From: Bacteroidota bacterium
Lineage (GTDB): Bacteria > Bacteroidota > Bacteroidia > Cytophagales > Cyclobacteriaceae
Reading direction: 5' to 3'
NCBI GenBank assembly: GCA_018266055.1
Contig: JAFDYT010000008.1
Coordinates: forward strand, 28,862-92,861
DNA: 64,000 nt
The position numbers and the translations under genes are program-made. The notes under the pieces are model-generated. The model was given only the letters and a program-made list of their open reading frames with translations. It was not told the origin of the DNA and searched no databases. Within the stretch, counting starts at the first letter, position 1, and every line of letters begins with the position of its first letter. Below, one piece after another: positions 53,485 to 60,424 of the stretch.

Positions 53485-53890
53485 TAAATTGTAGCACTTC
53501 CTTCGTCAATGGTTTGTATAAATATCCTTCTACTCGATATTCTTTTGAGCGTTGTTCATCTATTTCGCTTGAGGAACTGGTGAGAATGTAAATAGGGCAA
53601 GTTACAGGCGATTGCTGAATAGCGCTTAGGAAATCCCATCCTGTAAAAGCCGGCAAGTTGATATCCAGAAGAATAACTGCAGGCGAGGGTGTTGATTGAA
53701 ATCGCTCCAGCGCTTCTCTGGCAGACAGGAAGATAACCAGAGTGCAATTCGGTATAAAGATCTCAAACATCTTACGAATGGTGAAGATGTCCACCTCGTC
53801 GTCGTCGATAATCCAGACTTCCTTAGGCAAGGAAATATCAGGGTCGCCCAGGGACTCAGTGTGTGGGTTGGTGGCATGAAAAACTTTCAT
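53456..53890 (-). CDS. Single-domain response regulator
   Basis: The 144-residue protein starts at ATG 53890; the longer frame starts with TTG. Receiver features are IIDDDEVD, LLDINLPAFTGWDFL (phospho-acceptor Asp), serine/threonine in YILTSSSS and lysine in LYKPLT. About 20 residues precede the receiver. No output domain. Probably a partner for one of the kinases in this cluster. Confidence 0.88.
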   Translation of the reverse strand: MKVFHATNPHTESLGDPDISLPKEVWIIDDDEVDIFTIRKMFEIFIPNCTLVIFLSAREALERFQSTPSPAVILLDINLPAFTGWDFLSAIQQSPVTCPIYILTSSSSEIDEQRSKEYRVEGYLYKPLTKEVLQFINKAHNLSD

Positions 53891-54148
53891 TCGGTAGCGC
53901 TTATGCCGCAAAGTATGCTGATTTCGCAAACGATTTTGTGATTTTAGCCCACCGTTTAAAATAACTCGGTGAAATTATCTTTTCGAACGATATGAGAAAA
54001 CTAACCCTGTTCCGTGTAAAATTTATCGTGCAAATAGATTATCTCAACGGGCATTTAATCTAAGTCAGCTAATAATTCAAAATAGGAGAGTTTTCCTTCT
54101 AAAATTTGGACTTTGTTTAACCATTGTAAACCTCTGAATCCTATATCT

Positions 54149-56140
54149 ATGCTTCTCTGGCGCCTGGCGCAACGTGCTGTTGTTCTTCTCTTCTTAATTT
54201 CCCCCGTTCTTCATGCTCAAGACCTTGACTCGCTTTTGAAAGTAAGCGCTTTTTCTGCCGAAAGCGATCTGCAAAAGCATCTTAATCAAACCACCGGTGT
54301 GGGGGCGGGTAAGGCATTGGCTACCCGCGAGACGCCAGGAATTCTTAGTGTTATTTCGGCCGATGATATTCGTAAAATGGGGGCACGCGACATCGTAGAT
54401 ATTCTACGTACTGTGCCCGGTTTTGATATTGCCCAGGATCTTCAATTTGTAACGGGTATTTCCTTTCGGGGTAATTGGGCCAACGAGGGGAAAGTCTTAT
54501 TCCTGCTCGACGGTCAGCAACTAAATGAGTTGCTCTACCAGACGGTTCCTTTGTTGAATAATCTGCCGGTGGATGCCATCGAAAAAATTGAAATTATCCG
54601 CGGCCCTGGGTCCGCTGTCTATGGCGGTTCCGCAGAATATTCCGTAATCAGCATCATTACAAAACAGGCTTCTTCGACCAACGGCGTTACAGCCTATGGT
54701 ACGGCTGGTCTTCACGCCAACGCGATCGGGCGGACGAACGCTGGACTTTTTATGGCTCAACATGGCCGTGAGAGCGCCTGGGATCTGGGGTTCTTTCAGG
54801 GTAAGGGAATTGTAAGTGACCAAAAGAATTATGTCGATCTTATTCAAAACAACGACTCGGTAGCTTATCCTGTCTCAAACCTGGGCAACGTGACCAATGC
54901 CAATCCGGTGAACATCAACGGTGGTTTCCAATGGAAGGGCTTTCAAACCCGCGTCATGTACAACGGTTATAAAACCAACGATCCGGTTTTTTTCTCTAAG
55001 TACGATAACTACAGCGCCGACATTCGGTACACCGTAAAAATTAACGACAAACTTTCCTTTACACCACAATATACCTACATGAATCAGGTGCCGTGGGCGT
55101 ACGGAAACGTAAGCGACGGAAGTTATATTCTTAGATCACGCGCCACCCGAAATTTATTTAATCTAACAGGTAATTATAATCTTACGCGCAAAATCAATAT
55201 TGTAGCCGGTGCACTTTATTTCGCTGACAAAGCCAATGATCTGTTGCCTTCTAATCTTTATTTTGGAGGCCAGGATTTTAATCTATACAATCACGCTGTA
55301 TTTGCACAGGGTCTTTTTAAACACCGTATTGCAAACCTAACCGTAGGCGCCCGTTACGAAAAGAACAACCGTGCAGGAGATGCCTTTGTGCCGCGCTTTG
55401 CACTTACTAAAAAGATTGAAAACTTTCATTTCAAGATTTTATACAGCAACTCTTTCCGTTCGCCGGCTATCGAAAACCTGCATATCTCTTTTGGAAGCAA
55501 GGTAGTGCCTGAAAAAAGCAGCGTAGCCGAAATAGAGTTAGGCTATCAGTTTACACCGGAAATGCTCTTCTCGGTCAATGCGTTTGCGATCAACACCAAC
55601 AACGTGATCATATTCGAATTTATCACCAACGATCAGCAGGGATACCAGAATTTCAGCAAGTCGGGAAGCAGTGGAATCGAAGCGGTGTACAGTATCCGCA
55701 AGAAAAAATGGAATGCGCAAATCAATTATTCGTTTGCCAAAGCCAACAGTTCTTCTACGGTGTTAAACTATAAAGTACCACAAACAACGGCGCAGTTTGC
55801 CGGTATGCCATCGCACAAAGTCGTAGGTAACTTAACCTATTTGATTTCCAGTCGATGGTCGGTAAACACGACCTGGGTATACGCAAGCCGACGATTTGCT
55901 TACACCGCGAAAGACATCAATGATAATCCTACAGCCAGCCAGCTTGACCCGTACTTGCTGGTGAATAGCTTTTTTAGTTATGAGGCAGGTTCATTTACGA
56001 TTGGCGCAGGCGCCTACGATCTGTTGAATCAGAAACCGGCTATTCCTCAGGCGTACAACGGTAACTATGCGCCAATTCCCGGACGCAGTCGCGAATGGGT
56101 TTTAAAAATTTCATATCAATTGAACTTCAAAAAGAATTAA
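54149..56140 (+). CDS. TonB-dependent outer-membrane receptor
   Basis: The 663-residue receptor starts at ATG 54149; an in-frame TTG at 54113 would add 12 residues before the signal peptide. The signal ends near PVLHAQ. The plug domain (about 60-185) has TPGILSVISADDIRKMGARDIVDIL, FRGNWANEGKVLFLLDGQ and IEIIRGPGSAVYGGSAE. The rest is a 22-strand-type barrel ending WVLKISYQLNF. The N-terminal SusC-type carboxypeptidase-like domain is absent, which points to a siderophore, cobalamin or metal receptor. It leads an operon with a YfiR-like protein (7 bases on) and a Cache/GAF sensor. Confidence 0.95.
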   Translation: MLLWRLAQRAVVLLFLISPVLHAQDLDSLLKVSAFSAESDLQKHLNQTTGVGAGKALATRETPGILSVISADDIRKMGARDIVDILRTVPGFDIAQDLQFVTGISFRGNWANEGKVLFLLDGQQLNELLYQTVPLLNNLPVDAIEKIEIIRGPGSAVYGGSAEYSVISIITKQASSTNGVTAYGTAGLHANAIGRTNAGLFMAQHGRESAWDLGFFQGKGIVSDQKNYVDLIQNNDSVAYPVSNLGNVTNANPVNINGGFQWKGFQTRVMYNGYKTNDPVFFSKYDNYSADIRYTVKINDKLSFTPQYTYMNQVPWAYGNVSDGSYILRSRATRNLFNLTGNYNLTRKINIVAGALYFADKANDLLPSNLYFGGQDFNLYNHAVFAQGLFKHRIANLTVGARYEKNNRAGDAFVPRFALTKKIENFHFKILYSNSFRSPAIENLHISFGSKVVPEKSSVAEIELGYQFTPEMLFSVNAFAINTNNVIIFEFITNDQQGYQNFSKSGSSGIEAVYSIRKKKWNAQINYSFAKANSSSTVLNYKVPQTTAQFAGMPSHKVVGNLTYLISSRWSVNTTWVYASRRFAYTAKDINDNPTASQLDPYLLVNSFFSYEAGSFTIGAGAYDLLNQKPAIPQAYNGNYAPIPGRSREWVLKISYQLNFKKN

Positions 56141-56147
56141 TCCTGTC

Positions 56148-56663
56148 ATGAAAAAAGTGAAGTTTATTTTTAGTGTTCTCTTTATTGCCTTTGGAGCTTC
56201 GGCCAATGCGCAAACCACCAACCATCAGGTGTACGCCGTATTTGTAATGAGCATTGCCAAGTTTTCCGCCTGGCCGGCAACCGACAATAAAGAATTTACC
56301 ATTACGGTATTTGGCAAATCAAAAGTGTTTGACGAGTTGGGACGGGTTGCGGCCACGAAGCAGGTGCAAGGAAAGAAAGTAGAAGTTTTGCAGGAAGAAA
56401 ATGCTTCCCGCATCCAGCCATCGCAGATTATCTATGTGGCTGAGAATAAAAGCAGCCAGTTGAACGAAATCGTGCAGTTGTTTGCAGGCAAGCCTGTCAT
56501 GATTATTGCAGAGCGCGAAGGTCTGTTTCGGCGCGGCGCCGGATTTAGCTTTGTAGTGCTTGAAAACAACACGCTCCGGTTTGATATCAATAAGAAAGAC
56601 CTGGAAGCACGTCAGATCAAGATTTCGCAAAACCTGACGACGCTCGCCAACGAAATCATTTAA
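56148..56663 (+). CDS. YfiR/DUF4154-family periplasmic protein
   Basis: The 171-residue protein has a signal peptide (1-22, ending ANAQ) and the DUF4154 pattern: VYAVFVMSIAKFSAWP near the start, ITVFGKSKVFDEL, IIYVAENKS and VMIIAEREGLFRRGAGFSFV-type C-terminal half. In Pseudomonas YfiR inhibits a membrane diguanylate cyclase from the periplasm. Here the adjacent membrane protein has Cache, HAMP and GAF domains but no GGDEF. The disulfide cysteines known from Pseudomonas YfiR are missing; there is no cysteine in this protein. Confidence 0.88.
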   Translation: MKKVKFIFSVLFIAFGASANAQTTNHQVYAVFVMSIAKFSAWPATDNKEFTITVFGKSKVFDELGRVAATKQVQGKKVEVLQEENASRIQPSQIIYVAENKSSQLNEIVQLFAGKPVMIIAEREGLFRRGAGFSFVVLENNTLRFDINKKDLEARQIKISQNLTTLANEII

Positions 56664-56681
56664 TACTAACCTCTCTTGACC

Positions 56682-58655
56682 ATGAAGCTTACCTCATTCA
56701 GAAAAATGTCCGTAGCGCAGCAATTTTTGGTGGTGTCGATGAGCATTATCGCGTTGCTGGTCATTGGTATCACGGTGTATATGATCCGCAATTCATTGCA
56801 TTCTAAAAATGAAGAATTCAAGATCATGGCGGTGGGAAGAGCCGGTGGAGTGATCGAGAAAGTGGACCGTAACTTCTACGAACGATTTGGCGACGTACAA
56901 GCCTTTGCCTACAATAAGTTGGCCATGGGATGTATAGAAAAGAATGCATCTGACAATGACATTCAAGCTTTCATGAATACCATGGTGACGTATTACGTAC
57001 TCTATGATCTGATGATGATTTGCAATGAGCAAGGTGAGGTGATCGCGGTGAGTGCCGTGGATAAAAACGGAAAACCTGTGGATTCAAAATTCCTGATTGG
57101 CAAGAATTTTTCCACTAAAGAATGGTTCGCTGCCTGTATGACCGGCAAGGGGCCTGAAGGTGGCGCCTGGTATTCGGATTTCATGCAAAATGATGACGTG
57201 ACTAAAGTTTACGGTCGCACCGGATGGGGTATGGCGTTTGCCGCGCCGATACGCGATTCTACCGGGCGTGCGCGTGGTGTGTGGTATAATTTTGCCAACT
57301 GGGCAGAAGTTACGGGTGGCATTCGCAAAGAAACGGAAGACTTGCTAAAGAAGGCACATCCTGAAGCGTTTATCCTTGTCACCAACGCGGAGCACGAGGT
57401 GATCGATGGGGACGATGAACGAATGTTTCTGAAAGTAAAAGCGTCGGAAGCGCAGCTTGAGAGCGGCCCGTCCTTTCAATATGAAGGAAATAAGATATCG
57501 GGCGAAAATTATATTGCAGGCGAGATGAATGGAAACGGAGCCTATACCTACAAGGGCAAAAACTGGAAGGCGGTGACCTTTATACCGAAAGCCAGCTTTA
57601 CCTTGGCTTACCTGGCTGATAATCTTACTTATTTTCTTTTGGCCATGGTGGTGATTATAGCGCTGTCGGCTGTTATTCTTTACCGTATCTCTTCGGCGAT
57701 ATCCAGAAATATCACGGTGCTGAAGAAAGACATTGAGGCGCTGGCAAAGGGTGAGTTGCTGGATGTCGCCGATTCCAAAATGGAAAACGAAATCGGCGAA
57801 ATGACACGGGCTATCAAGACGCTTGCCAACGGCATGAAAGCTACCGCCCAGTTTGCCGGACATATTGGTACCGGCAATCTTGATACGCAGTATCAGGTGC
57901 TGAGCGACAAGGATAAGTTGGGGCAATCGCTCATGGCCATGCAGCAAAACTTACGGACGGTAAAAGAAGAGGAGCAAAAGCGCACCTGGGTTACCGAAGG
58001 TATGGCTAAGTTCGGTGAAATACTTCGTGCGCGTCTGGAATTTGCTCAATTGGCCGACAAGATTATGAGCGAATTAGTCAAATATATTCGTGCTAATCAG
58101 GGAAGCCTATTTCTGGTGAACGATGAAGACGAGAGCAATATACACCTTGACCTCGTGGCGAGCTATGCCTGGGAGCGTAAGAAATACCTGACCAAAAAAA
58201 TCGGAGTGGGTGAGGGCTTGATCGGACAATGCTATCTGGAGGGAGATCCTATTTACATGACTCAAATTCCGCAAGGCTACATCCGCATTACATCGGGCCT
58301 GGGCGAAGCCACTCCGGCATGTATTCTGATTTTACCGTTGAAACTAAACGATAAAATTTACGGTGTGATCGAGTTGGCCTCGTTCCGCGAGATCGAATCT
58401 TATCAGAAAGAGTTTCTCTACAAGCTGAGTGAAAATATTGCCTCTACATTGGCATCCGAAAAAATCAATGCGCGCACGCGCGTTTTGTTAGAGCAATCGC
58501 AGCAGCAAGCCGAAGAACTCAAGGCCCAGGAGGAAGAGATGCGCCAGAACATTGAGGAAATGAACGCCACTCAGGAAGAAATGAGCCGCAAAGAAAGAGA
58601 ATATCTGGAGCGCATCGAGCGACTGGAAAAAATGAATCAATCAGTGGAGGCTTAA
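56682..58655 (+). CDS. Cache-HAMP-GAF membrane sensor ending in a coiled coil, no enzymatic output
   Basis: The 657-residue protein starts at ATG 56682. Helix 1 (about 13-34), a large extracytoplasmic Cache-type domain (about 35-310), helix 2 (about 314-337), HAMP plus linker (338-430), a GAF domain (about 437-592, with NQGSLFLVNDED, GEGLIGQCYLEG and YGVIELASF) and a glutamate/glutamine-rich coiled coil to the end (QAEELKAQEEEMRQNIEEMN). No kinase, cyclase or methyl-accepting hairpin domain follows. It therefore signals through contact with another protein, or the coiled coil presents modification sites. Third gene of the TonB receptor operon. Confidence 0.88.
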   Translation: MKLTSFRKMSVAQQFLVVSMSIIALLVIGITVYMIRNSLHSKNEEFKIMAVGRAGGVIEKVDRNFYERFGDVQAFAYNKLAMGCIEKNASDNDIQAFMNTMVTYYVLYDLMMICNEQGEVIAVSAVDKNGKPVDSKFLIGKNFSTKEWFAACMTGKGPEGGAWYSDFMQNDDVTKVYGRTGWGMAFAAPIRDSTGRARGVWYNFANWAEVTGGIRKETEDLLKKAHPEAFILVTNAEHEVIDGDDERMFLKVKASEAQLESGPSFQYEGNKISGENYIAGEMNGNGAYTYKGKNWKAVTFIPKASFTLAYLADNLTYFLLAMVVIIALSAVILYRISSAISRNITVLKKDIEALAKGELLDVADSKMENEIGEMTRAIKTLANGMKATAQFAGHIGTGNLDTQYQVLSDKDKLGQSLMAMQQNLRTVKEEEQKRTWVTEGMAKFGEILRARLEFAQLADKIMSELVKYIRANQGSLFLVNDEDESNIHLDLVASYAWERKKYLTKKIGVGEGLIGQCYLEGDPIYMTQIPQGYIRITSGLGEATPACILILPLKLNDKIYGVIELASFREIESYQKEFLYKLSENIASTLASEKINARTRVLLEQSQQQAEELKAQEEEMRQNIEEMNATQEEMSRKEREYLERIERLEKMNQSVEA

Positions 58656-58680
58656 CAGAAGCATGTCATTCGTTAACATT

Positions 58681-58718
58681 AATCAATTATTATCAACAAT
58701 AAGGTTAAAAAATTGATT
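58681..58718. repeat. Inverted repeat downstream of the Cache-GAF gene
   Basis: AATCAATT and AATTGATT form a perfect 8-bp dyad around a 22-base spacer, 26 bases after the stop. It may be part of a transcript end, or a relative of the AATCA/TGATT dyads of the array. Confidence 0.5.
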
Positions 58719-58773
58719 CATGTCATTATAAATACCCTTTAATCTATTGTCGTTAAGTCTTAGCAAGTCTTGC

Positions 58774-59022
58774 CAAGGCTAAATCAGGTTTGATTTGATC
58801 AAAACAGAGTCAGTTTAAACGAAATCACTTTTGATTACATCGAAACAGCTTCTGGTTAAACGTAATCACTTTTGATTACATCGAAACAACTTCTGGTTAA
58901 ACGTAATCACTTTTGATTACATTGATGCAGAACTTGGTTAAACGAAATCACTTTTGATTAGAACGTGGCAAAACCGTGTCAAGGCTAAATCAGGTTTGAT
59001 TTGATCAAAGCAGAGTCAGTTT
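58774..59022. repeat. Six-copy tandem array of 41-bp units, each with an AATCA-N5-TGATT dyad
   Basis: Four near-identical 41-bp units fill 58816-58979 exactly (4 x 41), with unit starts at 58816, 58857, 58898 and 58939. They are flanked by two 43-bp outer copies, 58774-58816 and 58980-59022, that differ from each other at one base. Each unit carries a 16-bp dyad. Outer copies read AAATCAGGTTTGATTT, inner copies (T/A)AATCACTTTTGATTA. Dyad starts are 58781, 58822, 58863, 58904, 58945 and 58987, so spacing is 41, 41, 41, 41 and 42. Outer copies also hold the perfect palindrome TTTGATCAAA. The right parts of inner and outer units (AAACAG...GTT) are recognisably related. Confidence 0.92.
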
Positions 59023-59201
59023 GCCATAATCGTAGCGTTTAGATCATAATTGCTGGCCGTAAGGCTTAATAACTTGTCTATTACTTGAATAAAAGGCTTT
59101 TGATCAAACTGTCTTGATCTTTACTATTACCTGTTGTAAAAGGTTGAAAAAAATGGCTTAAAGCACTATTTTACCTGCACTAAAACGATCAAAAACTTCT
59201 T

Positions 59202-59723
59202 ATGCGATTGCTAATACTTCTCCCTATTGCCCTGGCCATCATTTCGTGTGCAACAAAACAGCAAAAGGAAGAACAATCTAAAGTGACTATGGATACCGTA
59301 TCAAAGGCACCGTCCATTCACGACACTGTAAATATGTTGCGTCCGATAGCAAAAGATCGATTGGTTTCCGTGGCAGAGGGTGATACCAACGTGATTGAGT
59401 TTCGTGATAAGTGCGTCGTTTTTGCAAATTATTCTGATCAGGAACTGGAAGAGATGCAGAAGAGCAGGAGCGAAGAGGCATGGGAAGGCTTTATTGATGA
59501 TTATTCATACTATGGCAATGAGGCTTCCCTGTTTCTTTACGAGCGAACCATTGTGGAAAGGGCTTCGGAGAAAAAGTATTTACGATTTATTTTTACCAAC
59601 GGCAGCGAGATCACCATAGACCGACGCAAATCGGTGGAGACGATCTTCTTTTTCAATCCGGATAAAGGAGTGAAGGAATGCGGGTTTTCAAGCTTTAGAA
59701 AAGAAGAATACAGAGGCTATTAA
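59202..59723 (+). CDS. Small lipoprotein of unknown function
   Basis: The 173-residue protein has a lipobox IISC with cysteine at residue 16 and then a charged linker. The rest is mixed helix/strand with many acidic and basic residues (YLRFIFTNGSEITIDRRKS). No family recognised. It lies directly to the right of the 41-bp array, so the array may be its control region. Confidence 0.65.
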   Translation: MRLLILLPIALAIISCATKQQKEEQSKVTMDTVSKAPSIHDTVNMLRPIAKDRLVSVAEGDTNVIEFRDKCVVFANYSDQELEEMQKSRSEEAWEGFIDDYSYYGNEASLFLYERTIVERASEKKYLRFIFTNGSEITIDRRKSVETIFFFNPDKGVKECGFSSFRKEEYRGY

Positions 59724-59760
59724 TTCTAGAGTACCATTAGAAACAAAACTTAATTGCACT

Positions 59761-60342
59761 ATGAATCCTAAAGTAGATTTCTTTTTTAACAAGGCCGACA
59801 CCTGGAAGGAAGAATTCAAACGACTACGCACCATCGCGTTGGATTGCGGCCTGACGGAAGAATTAAAGTGGGGGCAACCTTGCTACCTGATGAACGGCCG
59901 GAACATCGTGCTCATCCACGGATTTAAAGAGTATTGTGCCTTCTTATTTTTCAAAGGAGCGTTACTAAAAGACCCGAAAAAGATTTTGATTCAGCAGACG
60001 GAGAATGTGCAGGCCGCGCGTCAGATCAGGTTTACCAGTGTAGCCGAAATTGACAAATTGAAAAAAGCACTTCGCGGGTACATTATCCAGGCAATGGAAG
60101 TGGAAGAAGCAGGGTTGAAAGTGAATCTTAAAAAGAGCGAGGAATTTAAAGTGGCTGAAGAATTTCAAAAGAAGCTGGACAAGATGCCTGCGCTGAAGAA
60201 AGCCTTTCAGGCGCTAACTCCGGGGCGCCAGCGCGGTTACTTGTTGTTCTTCTCTGCCGCCAAGCAATCCAAGACCAGAGCCGAACGCGTAGAAAAGTAC
60301 ATCCCCAAGATATTGGCAGGGAAGGGGTTGAATGATGAGTGA
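59761..60342 (+). CDS. YdeI/DUF1801-family protein
   Basis: The 193-residue soluble protein has a DUF1801-like domain (about 10-115, with LTEELKWGQPCYLMNGRNIVLIHGFKEY) and a C-terminal YdeI-type OmdA domain (about 135-190, LKKAFQALTPGRQRGYLLFFSAAKQ). The fold resembles frataxin-like iron chaperones; the physiological role is unsettled. Its 3' end overlaps the longest frame of the next gene, but that gene more likely starts at 60425. Confidence 0.87.
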   Translation: MNPKVDFFFNKADTWKEEFKRLRTIALDCGLTEELKWGQPCYLMNGRNIVLIHGFKEYCAFLFFKGALLKDPKKILIQQTENVQAARQIRFTSVAEIDKLKKALRGYIIQAMEVEEAGLKVNLKKSEEFKVAEEFQKKLDKMPALKKAFQALTPGRQRGYLLFFSAAKQSKTRAERVEKYIPKILAGKGLNDE

Positions 60343-60424
60343 GTTAATTCCTGGCGTTTCCTCGCGGCTCAAAAAATTAACAAGCCTCAATTTTCCTGCT
60401 AAGACCAAATTGCTATACTTGTGG

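Larger units (their letters stand above)
58656..59201. other. 546-bp intergenic region with a phased repeat array
   Basis: The centre (58774-59022) is the six-copy 41-bp array listed separately. The left flank has an inverted repeat. The right flank is AT-rich and holds a third TTTGATCAAA palindrome at 59099-59108. No convincing gene frame was seen. Confidence 0.8.

Noticed and set aside
58774-59022. CRISPR array
   Set aside because: The units are contiguous 41-bp repeats with no unique spacers between them, and no cas gene is present in the window.
58681-59108. Replication origin with iterons
   Set aside because: One TTATCAACA-like DnaA-box match occurs, but there is no cluster of DnaA boxes and no dnaA, dnaN or rep gene nearby.
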